Shown here: one piece after another, positions 26,954 to 36,096 of the stretch
Numbering within the stretch: the stretch's first letter is position 1
How the letters are laid out: every line of letters begins with the position of its first letter
Assembly (NCBI GenBank): GCA_036655355.1
Contig: JAVVQG010000001.1
Span: 1-64,000 of the forward strand
Reading direction: 5' to 3'
DNA from: JAUNSR01 sp036655355
GTDB lineage: Bacteria > Bacteroidota > Bacteroidia > Bacteroidales > JAUNSR01
DNA length: 64,000 bases
Made by a program: the position numbers and the translations under genes
The notes under the pieces: generated by a model
The model's input: the letters and a program-made list of their open reading frames with translations, nothing else
Database searches by the model: none
Told to the model about the DNA's origin: nothing

Positions 26954-27030
26954 ATTCTTTAAGCACCAACAATAGGAAGCATTCCGATACGATCACACCG
27001 AAATCCTTTTCTAATCCTAGATATTCCAAA

Positions 27031-27048
27031 AAGCAAGGCGGTGCTTCG
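27031..27048. repeat. REP-like core AAGCAAGGCGGTGCTTCG, copy 1
   Basis: An 18-nt GC-rich core forming a short hairpin (AAGCA/TGCTT around AGGCGG). The identical 18 nt recur at 59862-59879 inside a longer hairpin. It stands out against the AT-rich surroundings of the intergenic region. Confidence 0.5.
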
Positions 27049-27116
27049 GGCGCGTCATTGACGTGATTCTTAGAAAATAATGAATCACAATACAGATAGA
27101 CACCTTCAGAAACGAA

Positions 27117-27140
27117 AAAAGCCCCTATAAAGGAGCTTTT
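27117..27140 (-). terminator. Rho-independent terminator of tRNA-Arg
   Basis: On the minus strand a 9-bp stem (AAAAGCTCC/GGGGCTTTT, one wobble) is followed by a T run. It begins 5 nt after the 3' end of the tRNA. Confidence 0.8.
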
Positions 27141-27144
27141 AAAG

Positions 27145-27218
27145 TGATCAGGATGAGATTCGAACTCATGACCCACAGCTTAGAAGGCTGTTGCTCTATC
27201 CAGCTGAGCTACCCGACC
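27145..27218 (-). tRNA. tRNA-Arg (TCT anticodon)
   Basis: The full cloverleaf is visible on the minus strand: acceptor GGTCGGG/CCTGATC (one G-T wobble), D arm AGCTCAGCTGGATAGAGC, anticodon stem ACAGC/GCTGT around loop CTTCTAA (anticodon TCT, reads AGA), and T arm ATGAG-TTCGAAT-CTCAT. The discriminator is A, as usual for Arg. CCA is not encoded, unlike the apparent CCA of tRNA-Trp at 57. Confidence 0.95.
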
Positions 27219-27658
27219 ATCCTATTGTATCCGAGGTTTCTCCCTCATCAACAATACAAAGATAGGGCTTAGTTTTCACATACGCAAAAGTCAAAATACA
27301 AGAAACCCACATTAACTGCGAATCCATCCATCTAATGCAAATAGTTCACATTCATAATCAAACAGTTCAGCACGCAGAAACCCTAAAATATAAAAAATAT
27401 TAATTCAAATTTCAATCCATTTTAAAGATTTACCCCTATTTAAAAACAGTTTTATTTATTTAATTTTTACTACTATATCTATCTTCTATTCTTTATATTT
27501 GTTCTCGGAATTAGAGCTGTCATTCAGACACTAGCTTATTTAAATACATGCAATAACACATTTAGAAAGGTCACTTACTACCCTTTATAAATTAAATATC
27601 AACACATTAAACCCTATCACTGAGACTAAAAACTGAATAGTTTAATCAAAATATTGTC
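27219..27658. other. AT-rich intergenic region upstream of nrdD
   Basis: 440 nt between the tRNA-Arg start and nrdD. It is AT-rich with poly-T and poly-A stretches and one promoter-like -7 box (27494-27501). This implies a leader of about 150 nt for nrdD, long enough for control of anaerobic ribonucleotide reductase. I see no NrdR-box pair or conserved riboswitch that I could defend, and no open frame. Confidence 0.4.
27494..27501 (+). promoter_or_regulatory. -7 box TATATTTG, probable nrdDG promoter
   Basis: TAnnTTTG match in the nrdD upstream region. The -33 TTTG is not present at the usual spacing, and the distance to the ATG is about 158 nt, so confidence is modest. Confidence 0.4.
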
Positions 27659-29869
27659 ATGATTCAAAAAGTATTGAAAAGAGACGGAAGAACTGTCGAT
27701 TTTAATTTCTCCAAAATTGAAGAAGCTATCCGTAAAGCTATGTTTCAGACTGAACATGGTATAGACGCCGTATTAGCGGCAAGGGTTGCTGAGAATGTAA
27801 CAAAAACCGGTACGGAATTAATGAGTGTCGAAGCAATCCAGGATGCGGTAGAAATGGAACTGATGAAAAGCAAGCGCAAAGAGGTTGCAAAAGTATACAT
27901 CTCATACCGAAACGCCCGAAGCGTAGCACGCAGGGCAAAGACACGCGATATCTTCCTAGAAATCATCGAGGCGAAATCGAGCGATGTAACTCGGGAAAAT
28001 GCAAATATGAATGCCGATACACCTGCAGGAATGATGATGAAGTTCTCCAGTGAAACGACAAAGCCTTTCGTTGACGACTATCTGCTTTCGGAAGATGTAA
28101 AAATGGCTATAAAGAAAGGATACCTACACATCCACGACAAAGATTACTACCCCACCAAGAGTCTTACGTGCGTTCAACACCCACTCGATCTGATCTTAAA
28201 GAGAGGGTTCATGGCAGGTCATGCAGAATCACGTCCCGCCAAACGAATCGAAACGGCCAGTATACAGGGATGCATCTCGCTCGAAACCGCTCAAAACGAA
28301 ATGCACGGAGGCCAAGCCATTCCGGCAATCGACTTTTATTTTGCCCCCTTTGTCAGAAGCACCTTTATTGAAGAGGTAAAGGTATTGGAGCAACTGACTG
28401 GGAAGAATTACGAACACCTCTACGAAAGGAAACTCAACGATTTCATCCACAAGCAATTGGATAACCTCTGCGAAGAGGAACGGATACTTCAACACGCTGT
28501 GAACCGCACCGTTAGTCGCGTTCATCAATCGATGGAAGCATTCATCCATAACATGAACACGATTCATTCGCGAGGCGGAAATCAAGTGGTGTTCAGTTCC
28601 GTCAACTATGGAACGGATACATCGGCCGAAGGAAGATGCATCATCCGCGAGATGCTCAGAAGCACTTATGAGGGTGTTGGAAACAGCGCGACGGCTATTT
28701 TTCCCATCCAAATCTGGAAGAAAAAAAGAGGGGTAAACTACCTGCCAGAAGATCCGAATTACGACCTATATCAATTGGCGGCAAAAGTTTCGGCCCGAAG
28801 GTTTTTCCCAAATTTCCTGAATCTGGATGCCACCTTCAATCAGCATGAAAAATGGGCGTCCGAAGATCCGGAGCGCTATAAATATGAAGTAGCTACGATG
28901 GGCTGTCGCACACGCGTATTTGAGAACCGTTTCGGAGAAAAAAGCTCGATCGGACGCGGTAACATCTCTTTCTCAACAATTAACATCGTGGGGTTGGCTT
29001 TGGAATCGATGAGCGAACCCTCTACCGAAAAGAAAATCGAAGTATTCTTCTTGCGCTTGAATGAACTGCTTGATCTGACGGCGAAACAGTTACACGAGCG
29101 TTTCGAGTTCCAGAAGAGCGCCTTGGCGAAGCAGTTCCCGCTCCTGATGAGTTGCTTGTGGACAGGTGCTTCGGCATTGAACCCTGACGATAAGATTGAA
29201 TCAGTTATAAACCAGGGAACATTGGGAATCGGGTTCATCGGACTGGCAGAGTGCCTTGTCGCATTAACAGGCAAACATCACGGCGAATCAAAGGAATCGC
29301 AAGAACTTGGGTTGCGTATCATAGGACATATGAAAGCAAAATCTGAAGAATTCAGTGAACGTTACCAACACAACTACAGCATTCTTGGAACCCCCGCAGA
29401 AGGTTTATCAGGAAGATTCACAAAGATGGACCGCAAACGTTTCGGTATCATCCCAGGGATAACAGACCGTGATTATTATACGAATTCGAACCACATTCCG
29501 GTTTATTATCCATGCAGCATCGTTCACAAAGCACGCACCGAAGCTCCTTATCATGATCTGACCAGAGGCGGCCATATCTTCTATGTTGAAATAGACGGCG
29601 ATGCTACCCACAATCCCGAAGCAATCTACAGCGTGGTTGACTTAATGGATAAACTGAACATCGGATACGGCTCCGTGAATCACAACAGGAACCGCTGCCT
29701 CGATTGCGGCCATGAAGACGCTACGGAAAATTTGGATCGTTGTCCGGCCTGCGGGAGTATTGCCATTGACCGGTTACAGCGTATCACGGGCTATTTGGTG
29801 GGAACGACCGAAAGATGGAACCGAGCCAAACTGGCTGAGTTGAAAGATCGAGTACATCATGACCACTAG
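27659..29869 (+). CDS. nrdD: Anaerobic (class III) ribonucleoside-triphosphate reductase
   Basis: Glycyl-radical enzyme making dNTPs from NTPs without oxygen. 736 aa. The N-terminal ATP-cone (VLKRDGRTVDFNFSKIEEAIRKAM) is the allosteric activity site. Catalytic-core pieces include GCISLETAQNEMHGGQA and the NNSATAIFPIQIW-type barrel. A C-terminal zinc ribbon (CLDCGHEDATENLDRCPACGS) precedes the radical motif RITGYLVGT; the radical Gly is residue 711. All expected cysteines of the ribbon are present. The end of the gene overlaps nrdG by 11 nt. Only this class is seen in the window, fitting an anaerobe or facultative anaerobe. Confidence 0.96.
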   Translation: MIQKVLKRDGRTVDFNFSKIEEAIRKAMFQTEHGIDAVLAARVAENVTKTGTELMSVEAIQDAVEMELMKSKRKEVAKVYISYRNARSVARRAKTRDIFLEIIEAKSSDVTRENANMNADTPAGMMMKFSSETTKPFVDDYLLSEDVKMAIKKGYLHIHDKDYYPTKSLTCVQHPLDLILKRGFMAGHAESRPAKRIETASIQGCISLETAQNEMHGGQAIPAIDFYFAPFVRSTFIEEVKVLEQLTGKNYEHLYERKLNDFIHKQLDNLCEEERILQHAVNRTVSRVHQSMEAFIHNMNTIHSRGGNQVVFSSVNYGTDTSAEGRCIIREMLRSTYEGVGNSATAIFPIQIWKKKRGVNYLPEDPNYDLYQLAAKVSARRFFPNFLNLDATFNQHEKWASEDPERYKYEVATMGCRTRVFENRFGEKSSIGRGNISFSTINIVGLALESMSEPSTEKKIEVFFLRLNELLDLTAKQLHERFEFQKSALAKQFPLLMSCLWTGASALNPDDKIESVINQGTLGIGFIGLAECLVALTGKHHGESKESQELGLRIIGHMKAKSEEFSERYQHNYSILGTPAEGLSGRFTKMDRKRFGIIPGITDRDYYTNSNHIPVYYPCSIVHKARTEAPYHDLTRGGHIFYVEIDGDATHNPEAIYSVVDLMDKLNIGYGSVNHNRNRCLDCGHEDATENLDRCPACGSIAIDRLQRITGYLVGTTERWNRAKLAELKDRVHHDH

Positions 29870-30371
29870 GATCTCACTCTTAAAGATCATAGAAGATACG
29901 ACCGTAGATGGACCCGGCTTCCGAACCGCAATATACGGGGCCGGATGTTCACACCATTGCAAAGGGTGTCACAACCCGCTCTCCTGGGTGCTTGATCACG
30001 GCAAATCCTTTCTGATCGATGATGTATTGCATCAAATTCTTTCTTCTCCGATGAATGTTACTTTCAGCGGAGGAGATCCTCTTTTCCAAGTTGAGGCATT
30101 TACCGTGTTAGCCCGCTTAATCAAACAACACAGCCGTAAAAACATCTGGTGCTACACCGGTTATCTCTTCGAGGAGATTTTAAAATCAGAAAGATTGCAG
30201 CAAATCCTTCCTTATATCGATGTTTTGGTTGACGGACCGTATCTGGAGGAAAAACGCCATCCGGATCTTATTTTCAGAGGAAGCTCAAACCAGAGACTCA
30301 TTGATGTACAGGTTTCTGTACGTCAAAATGAGATTATTTTATATGAATACAACCCTTTTCCTCATTTTTAG
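29859..30371 (+). CDS. nrdG: Anaerobic ribonucleotide reductase activating protein (radical SAM)
   Basis: Activase that installs the glycyl radical on NrdD. 170 aa, the usual size. The radical-SAM cluster motif CSHHCKGCHNP is at about residues 30-40 (CxxxCxxC), with the preceding TVDGPGFRTAIYGAGC being typical of NrdG. SAM-binding VTFSGGDPLF (GGE-like motif) follows. The gene starts inside the 3' end of nrdD (ATG at 29859), indicating translational coupling. A strong terminator follows at 30425. Confidence 0.95.
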   Translation: MTTRISLLKIIEDTTVDGPGFRTAIYGAGCSHHCKGCHNPLSWVLDHGKSFLIDDVLHQILSSPMNVTFSGGDPLFQVEAFTVLARLIKQHSRKNIWCYTGYLFEEILKSERLQQILPYIDVLVDGPYLEEKRHPDLIFRGSSNQRLIDVQVSVRQNEIILYEYNPFPHF

Positions 30372-30424
30372 AAGTCTCCAATAATAAACATTGATTAATA
30401 TTAATAAAGGTATTCTAACCCACC

Positions 30425-30457
30425 AAACCCCCTGTCCATACCGGTCAGGGGGTTTTT
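30425..30457 (+). terminator. Rho-independent terminator of nrdDG
   Basis: Stem AAACCCCCTG / CAGGGGGTTT followed by a T run, about 54 nt after the nrdG stop. It isolates nrdDG from the gad operon. Confidence 0.88.
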
Positions 30458-30462
30458 ATTAA

Positions 30463-30504
30463 CACTTATAGTTCAACCTTTAGCTATTTCTACTGTTATA
30501 AGTG
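30463..30504 (+). promoter_or_regulatory. Inverted repeat upstream of gadB
   Basis: CACTTATA (30463-30470) and TATAAGTG (30497-30504) form a perfect 8-bp inverted repeat with a 26-nt spacer, 44 nt before the gadB ATG and next to the expected promoter. It could be a split operator for an acid- or stationary-phase regulator, or a leader hairpin. No TAnnTTTG box was found in this gap. Confidence 0.3.
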
Positions 30505-30547
30505 CAGGTAATCAATAAACCTACAAAACCATATAAAAATAGATATT

Positions 30548-31972
30548 ATGGAAGATCGTAACTTAAGAAAAGGCGATGCTAAAAGTGAGACTTTCGGCAC
30601 CAACGCGATGATTAACCCGGCACCAGTAGATAAAATCCCTGATGGTCCTACGCTGCCGGACGTAGCTTACCAAATGGTAAAAGATGAGACTTTTCCACAA
30701 ACACAACCGAGACTGAATTTGGCGACGTTCGTCACGACATACATGGACGATTATGCAACCAAACTGATGAATGAGGCGATCAGTGTCAATTACATCGATG
30801 AAACGGAATATCCGCGAATTGCAGTGATGTCTCAGAAATGTATCAACATTATCGCGAATCTGTGGAATACGCCCGAACAGGCCAAATGGAAAGCCGGGGC
30901 ATTGGCGATCGGATCATCAGAAGCTTGTATGTTGGGTGGCGTTGCAGCATGGCTAAGATGGCGTGAAAGAAGAATCGCTGCCGGCAAGCCGTATGACAAA
31001 CCCAACTTTGTTATTTCAACCGGTTATCAGGTGGTTTGGGAAAAATTCGCTCAGTTGTGGCAAATCGAAATGAGACAGGTTCCGCTTACACTAGACAAAA
31101 CGACACTGGATCCTCAGGAAGCGCTGAAAATGTGCGATGAAAATACCATTTGTATCGTGCCGATTCAAGGCGTTACCTGGACGGGGTTGAACGACGATGT
31201 GGAAGCCCTAGACAAAGCACTTGACGAATACAATAAAAAAACAGGATACGAGGTTTGCATCCACATCGATGCAGCTACGGGTGGCTTTATCCTGCCGTTC
31301 CTGAATCCTGAAAAGAAATGGGACTTCCGTCTGAAATGGGTATTATCCATCAGTACTTCGGGTCATAAATTCGGATTGGTATATCCCGGTTTGGGATGGG
31401 TGGTATGGAAAGACAAGAAATACCTTCCGGGTCAGATGGCTTTCACCGTTAATTACCTCGGTGCCGACATCACTCAGGTCGGAATTAACTTCTCCAGACC
31501 AGCAGCTCAGATCTTGGGTCAGTATTATCAGTTTATTCGTTTGGGCTTTCAGGGATACAAAGCGATCCAGCAGAATTCGATGGATATCACCAAATACCTT
31601 CACGACGAGATTGCCAAGATGACTCCGTTTGTAAATTACAGTGAAGATATTCCGAATCCTTTGTTCATTTGGTATATGAAACCGGAATACGACAAAACGG
31701 CAAAATGGACATTATACGACCTTCAATACAAACTACAGCAAAGCGGATGGATGGTTCCGGCCTATACCCTACCGAACAACCTTGAAAATTATGTGGTAAT
31801 GCGAATCGTTTGCCGTCAAGGATTTAGTCGCGACATGGCAGACATGCTCCTGAATGACATCCGTAATGCCGTCACTGAATTTGAAAAACTAGAATATCCG
31901 ACACAATCTAGAATCAGTGTGGACAAAATGGAAAAAATAACCCCGATGTTCAATCATACAGGTTCAAAATAA
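30548..31972 (+). CDS. gadB: Glutamate decarboxylase
   Basis: PLP enzyme converting glutamate to GABA and CO2, consuming one cytoplasmic proton. 474 aa, close to E. coli GadB (466). The PLP Lys is residue 274 in STSGHKFGLVYPG. HIDAATGGFILPF (the Asp binds PLP) and GSSEACMLGG (phosphate loop) are intact. The C-terminus ends in a His (FNHTGSK), reminiscent of the pH-sensing C-terminal segment of E. coli GadB. It is the first gene of an acid-resistance cluster; glsA follows 6 nt later. Conversion of Gln to Glu to GABA followed by export consumes protons at both steps. Confidence 0.96.
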   Translation: MEDRNLRKGDAKSETFGTNAMINPAPVDKIPDGPTLPDVAYQMVKDETFPQTQPRLNLATFVTTYMDDYATKLMNEAISVNYIDETEYPRIAVMSQKCINIIANLWNTPEQAKWKAGALAIGSSEACMLGGVAAWLRWRERRIAAGKPYDKPNFVISTGYQVVWEKFAQLWQIEMRQVPLTLDKTTLDPQEALKMCDENTICIVPIQGVTWTGLNDDVEALDKALDEYNKKTGYEVCIHIDAATGGFILPFLNPEKKWDFRLKWVLSISTSGHKFGLVYPGLGWVVWKDKKYLPGQMAFTVNYLGADITQVGINFSRPAAQILGQYYQFIRLGFQGYKAIQQNSMDITKYLHDEIAKMTPFVNYSEDIPNPLFIWYMKPEYDKTAKWTLYDLQYKLQQSGWMVPAYTLPNNLENYVVMRIVCRQGFSRDMADMLLNDIRNAVTEFEKLEYPTQSRISVDKMEKITPMFNHTGSK

Positions 31973-31978
31973 CAAGTC

Positions 31979-32944
31979 ATGATCAGTAAAATATCTGTTG
32001 CCCAGATTCAAGATGCCGTACAGGAAGCATATGAACTGTATAAGAATAATACAGATGGTGAGAATGCCCATTATATTCCTTTCCTGGCGAACGTTCCTAA
32101 AACGCTCTTCGGTATCTCGGTGTGTCTTCCGAACGGAAAAATAATCCATGTGGGAGATACTTCTTATAAATTTGGAATCGAATCAGTTTCAAAGGTTCCC
32201 ACGGCCCTTTTGGTTCTAAAACAACACGGTTCAAAAGAGCTGTTAGCCAAAATCGGCGCTGACGCGACCGGTTTGCCATTCGATTCGATCTTTGCGCTTC
32301 TACTTGAAAACGACCATCCTGGAACACCACTCGTTAATGCCGGTGCCATCAGTGCCTGCAGCATGGTTGACCCTGCCGGAAAATCGGATGCCAAGTGGAA
32401 TGCCATCATTGAAAACATCACGGATCTGTGCGGAAGCGCTCCTGAATTGATGGAAGAGCTTTACAAATCCGAATCGGACACGAACTGGAACAACCGCGCC
32501 ATCTCCTGGTTATTGAAGGTGTATAACCGAATTTACGACGATCCGATGATGTCTTTAGACCTCTACACCCGTCAATGTTCGTTAGGAGTAACAAGTGATC
32601 AACTTGCTATCATGGGTGCCACCATTGCCGAAGGAGGTATTAACCCGGTAACCGGGAAACTTGTATTCGACAAAGACCTTGCTCCTAAAATCGTATCGTT
32701 GATTGCGGCAGTAGGTTTCTATCAATACACCGGTGATTGGATTTATTCTTCCGGTATCCCTGCAAAAACAGGCGTAGGCGGTGGTATCATGGGTATCATG
32801 CCTGGTGTATTCGGAATTTCTGCTTTTGCACCTCCTTTAGACAAAGCCGGAAACTCCGTCAAGGCTCAACTGGCGATCAAGTATATTATGAATAAACTGA
32901 ATTTGAACATTTTCCATCCGATACGAGCAATCGTTGTGGATTAA
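31979..32944 (+). CDS. glsA: Glutaminase A
   Basis: Hydrolyses glutamine to glutamate and ammonia. 321 aa; E. coli YbaS is about 310. It has a beta-lactamase-like serine fold: the catalytic S-x-x-K motif is S69-VS-K72 in FGIESVSKVPTALLVL, and NAGAISACSM and GVGGGIMGIMPG are the other family signatures. It lies 6 nt after gadB and 14 nt before gadC. Placed here it both feeds glutamate to GadB and releases ammonia, which takes up a proton; the same Gln-dependent logic is known for E. coli YbaS with GadC. Confidence 0.95.
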   Translation: MISKISVAQIQDAVQEAYELYKNNTDGENAHYIPFLANVPKTLFGISVCLPNGKIIHVGDTSYKFGIESVSKVPTALLVLKQHGSKELLAKIGADATGLPFDSIFALLLENDHPGTPLVNAGAISACSMVDPAGKSDAKWNAIIENITDLCGSAPELMEELYKSESDTNWNNRAISWLLKVYNRIYDDPMMSLDLYTRQCSLGVTSDQLAIMGATIAEGGINPVTGKLVFDKDLAPKIVSLIAAVGFYQYTGDWIYSSGIPAKTGVGGGIMGIMPGVFGISAFAPPLDKAGNSVKAQLAIKYIMNKLNLNIFHPIRAIVVD

Positions 32945-32958
32945 TTATTATTGGGAAT

Positions 32959-34470
32959 ATGGCAAAAACTAATGTAAAACAGGTCGTAAAACTCAGCGCA
33001 TTCACGGTAGCGATCATGAATGTGACCGCTGTAGTTTCTCTTCGCGGACTTCCGGCTGAAGCGGAATACGGCATGAGTTCGGCTTTCTATTATCTCTTCG
33101 CAGCTTTGGTCTTCCTGATTCCAACGGCTTTGGTTGCAGCCGAATTAGCTGCGATGTTCCAGGATAAGGAGGGGGGAGTGTTCCGTTGGGTTGGAGAAGC
33201 CTTCGGTAAACGCTTAGGCTTTCTGGCTATCTGGTTACAATGGGTAGAAAGTACGATTTGGTACCCTACCGTATTGACCTTCGGTGCCGTTTCAATCGCC
33301 TTTATCGGAATGGATCACACCGCAGACCTCTCACTGGCTTCAAACAAGATGTACACCCTGCTTGTAGTGCTGGGAGTATATTGGCTGGCAACTTTCATCT
33401 CTTTGAAGGGACTGGGCTGGGTAGGTAAAATCGCTAAAATCGGAGGTATGGTGGGTACGATTATCCCTGCCGCCCTATTGATCATTCTGGGTATAGTCTA
33501 TCTTGCAATGGGAGGAACTCCGGAAATGAACCTGAAGGGAGATTTCTTTCCCGATCTGACAAACTTCAACAACTTGGTTCTCGCATCCAGTATCTTCCTA
33601 TTCTACGCAGGGATGGAAATGGGCGGTATCCATGTGAAAGAGATGGATAACCCTTCTAAAAACTATCCGAAAGCGGTATTTATCGGTTCGGCTATTACGG
33701 TTTTGATTTTCGTTCTGGGTACCTATGCATTGGGATTAATTATCCCGGCTAAGGATATCAACCTTACACAAAGCCTTTTAGTTGGATTTGACAACTATTT
33801 CAACTTCCTGAAGGCTTCCTGGTTGTCTCCTATCATTGCCGTTGCACTTGCATTCGGTGTGCTGGCAGGAGTATTGACATGGGTAGCGGGACCGTCAAAA
33901 GGTATTTTTGCAGTTGGACGTGCCGGCTATCTTCCTCCGTTCTTCCAGAAAACAAATAAGATCGGTGTTCAGAAAAACATTCTTTTCGTACAGGGAGGCG
34001 CTGTTACCGCATTGAGTTTACTCTTTGTTGTCATGCCATCCGTACAGAGTTTCTATCAGATCTTATCCCAACTTACCGTACTCTTATACCTCATCATGTA
34101 TCTGATGATGTTTGCAGCGGTAATCGCTTTGCGCTACTCCATGAAAAAGGCCGACCGACCTTTCCGCATCGGAAGCAAAGGCAACTTCTTAATCTGGATC
34201 GTAGGAGGTATAGGTTTCCTTGGATCATTGCTTGCGTTTGTATTGAGTTTCGTACCACCTAGCCAAATTGCTGTAGGAAGCAATGCGGTATGGTTTACCG
34301 TGCTGTTCGGAGGATGCTTCATCTTCGTAGTTGCTCCTTTCATTATCTATGCAGCTAAGAAACCAAGCTGGACGAACAAAGACACTCAATTCCAACCTTT
34401 CCACTGGGAAGTACAGAAAGAGGCTCAGGAAGCAGCAAAACAAAACGATGCAACTCAGCCTAAAAACTAA
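32959..34470 (+). CDS. gadC: Glutamate/GABA antiporter
   Basis: APC-superfamily exchanger that imports glutamate (or glutamine) and exports GABA. 503 aa with about 12 helices, similar to E. coli GadC (511). The early VVSLRGLPAEAEYG and the helix-2 AAELAAMFQDKEGGVFRWVGEAFGK are GadC hallmarks. The soluble C-terminal stretch after the last helix (about 45 residues, from AAKKPSWTNKD on) corresponds in position to the pH-dependent C-plug of GadC. Third gene of the gadB-glsA-gadC operon. A terminator follows, with an ion channel gene beyond it. Confidence 0.93.
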   Translation: MAKTNVKQVVKLSAFTVAIMNVTAVVSLRGLPAEAEYGMSSAFYYLFAALVFLIPTALVAAELAAMFQDKEGGVFRWVGEAFGKRLGFLAIWLQWVESTIWYPTVLTFGAVSIAFIGMDHTADLSLASNKMYTLLVVLGVYWLATFISLKGLGWVGKIAKIGGMVGTIIPAALLIILGIVYLAMGGTPEMNLKGDFFPDLTNFNNLVLASSIFLFYAGMEMGGIHVKEMDNPSKNYPKAVFIGSAITVLIFVLGTYALGLIIPAKDINLTQSLLVGFDNYFNFLKASWLSPIIAVALAFGVLAGVLTWVAGPSKGIFAVGRAGYLPPFFQKTNKIGVQKNILFVQGGAVTALSLLFVVMPSVQSFYQILSQLTVLLYLIMYLMMFAAVIALRYSMKKADRPFRIGSKGNFLIWIVGGIGFLGSLLAFVLSFVPPSQIAVGSNAVWFTVLFGGCFIFVVAPFIIYAAKKPSWTNKDTQFQPFHWEVQKEAQEAAKQNDATQPKN

Positions 34471-34516
34471 ATCTAACCGAACTGCTTATAATTAGATCCG
34501 TAAGCTGTTTAATACC

Positions 34517-34549
34517 AAAAGCAGGATGTCTCTGAGACACCCTGCTTTT
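34517..34549 (+). terminator. Rho-independent terminator of the gad operon
   Basis: A 15-bp stem with one mismatch (AAAAGCAGG...CCTGCTTTT) and a T-rich tail, 46 nt after gadC. Read-through or a separate promoter is needed for the channel gene downstream. Confidence 0.8.
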
Positions 34550-34672
34550 ATTTTATTCTGACGATAGAACTGATAATATTTATTTTCTTCCAAACATATT
34601 TATTAAACAAAATAGATTATTGGTTGTTTAATAAATACGAAAGCGCGATTCGGGAACTAACTTATTCAAATC

Positions 34673-35479
34673 ATGGAAGAAACATTAAACATCAAGAATT
34701 GGAAGACTAAAAATATTATTATCCGCTGGCTTCACATCCTCACGCTTATTCTTTGTCTATTTCTGATTACCATCATTTCAATAGACATCTTTAAGGACCT
34801 GCCGTTACTTACACATGAATTATACATGCACATTCAGTTCTGGATATGTGTTGGTTTTATTACCGCTTTCTTTATCGAATTACTCCTTCGAGAACATAAA
34901 GTACATTTTTTCTTTACCCATCTGCTTTTTCTGATTGTTTCAATTCCCTATTTAAGTCTAATTGAATTCACAGGGGTTGAATTCAGTAAAGAAGCGATGT
35001 ACTTTCTACGATTCATCCCTTTGATTCGAGGAGGGTACGCATTAGCAATCGTTGTGAGTTGGCTCTCCTACAACAAAGCGTCAAGTTTACTCTTCACATA
35101 CCTTACGATTCTTCTTTCCACCGTTTATTTCTCCTCTTTGATTTTCTTCAATGTAGAGAATCCGATCAATCCGATGGTGATAAACTATTGGGATGCACTT
35201 TGGTGGGCTTTTATGGATGTAACAACGGTAGGTTCTAACATTTATGCGGTATCCCGAATCGGTGATATCCTCTCTGTTTTACTTGCTGCAATGGGCATGA
35301 TGATGTTCCCAATCGGAACGGCCTACATCACGGATCGCATCGCCAAAGAAAATCAGAAGCGTAAATCCATGCATCAGCAACTCTACAGTAAAACGGCAAA
35401 AGGCAAAAATAATCCTGCTTCTCCATCTGTCAATGCAACTACAGCAGAAGATGAGAACCAGGAAAAGAATCGCAACTAA
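34673..35479 (+). CDS. Six-helix ion channel (potassium-channel fold) with altered selectivity filter
   Basis: A 268-aa membrane protein with six predicted helices and a pore loop, the layout of voltage-gated-like channels. The pore reads TTVGSN at residues 184-189, where potassium channels have TVGYGD: Tyr is replaced by Ser and the second Gly by Asn. The fourth helix region (RFIPLIRGGYAL) has only two Arg, so voltage sensing is doubtful. The tail from about residue 225 is basic then polar and cytoplasmic, with no RCK domain. It follows the gad operon, and channels next to gad genes occur in other Bacteroidales, which suggests a role in pH or membrane-potential balance. Which ion passes is unknown. 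Confidence 0.8.
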   Translation: MEETLNIKNWKTKNIIIRWLHILTLILCLFLITIISIDIFKDLPLLTHELYMHIQFWICVGFITAFFIELLLREHKVHFFFTHLLFLIVSIPYLSLIEFTGVEFSKEAMYFLRFIPLIRGGYALAIVVSWLSYNKASSLLFTYLTILLSTVYFSSLIFFNVENPINPMVINYWDALWWAFMDVTTVGSNIYAVSRIGDILSVLLAAMGMMMFPIGTAYITDRIAKENQKRKSMHQQLYSKTAKGKNNPASPSVNATTAEDENQEKNRN

Positions 35480-35510
35480 AACTTTTATTACTCCGGAAAG
35501 ACGAAAGCTT

Positions 35511-35990
35511 TCATGATGTGATAAGATCCTCTCGTTTAATGTTCAGCCAGGAACATAATTCGAGGGGATTTATTTTGACCTGCACGCCACGGACTCCCGC
35601 ACTAATGAAAATGTAATCGTATTCGGAGCAACTCGAATGCATAAAGGTCGGGAAGTTTTTCTTCATTCCAATCGGAGAACAGCCTCCGCGTATGTATCCG
35701 GTTAACGGCAATAATTCTTTCATTTGAATCATCGCGGCACTCTTATTGCCGGAAACTTTGGCAGCTTTCTTCAAATCCACTTCCGAATCGCCCGGAATCA
35801 CGCACACAAAAATACCGTTCTTATCGCCTCGTAATACCAATGTTTTAAAAACCTGTTTAATATCCTGACCCAATTGATGGGCAACATGAGTGGCAGCCAA
35901 ATCATTTTCATCCACTTCATAGGAGATCAGTTCATATGGGATTTTCGACTTATCCAATAAGCGAGCTGCATTCGTTTTGGGAATCTTCAT
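35511..35990 (-). CDS. ybaK: YbaK/EbsC-type Cys-tRNA(Pro) deacylase
   Basis: Trans-editing protein that hydrolyses Cys mischarged on tRNA-Pro. The ATG at 35990 (MKIPKTNAARLL) gives 159 aa, the usual YbaK length; the frame runs further upstream into the neighbouring gene and is not used. Family features include YEVDENDLAATHVAHQLG, the core Lys of QVFKTLVLRGD, and GYIRGGCSPIGMKK. It lies 31 nt from the convergent channel gene, with no terminator hairpin between. The MFS gene is upstream on the same strand. Confidence 0.93.
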   Translation of the reverse strand: MKIPKTNAARLLDKSKIPYELISYEVDENDLAATHVAHQLGQDIKQVFKTLVLRGDKNGIFVCVIPGDSEVDLKKAAKVSGNKSAAMIQMKELLPLTGYIRGGCSPIGMKKNFPTFMHSSCSEYDYIFISAGVRGVQVKINPLELCSWLNIKREDLITS

Positions 35991-36096
35991 CGCAATTTGA
36001 TTTAATTTTTGTTGCCAAAAATAACAATCTTTCTTGATCCTACCGCAGTTCATGCTCGGTTTAAAAACAAAGAGAATTGCAGATCTTATCGGATTA

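Noticed and set aside
26952..27176. 74-codon frame on the minus strand
   Set aside because: It overlaps the tRNA-Arg gene and its terminator, so it cannot be a normal coding gene.
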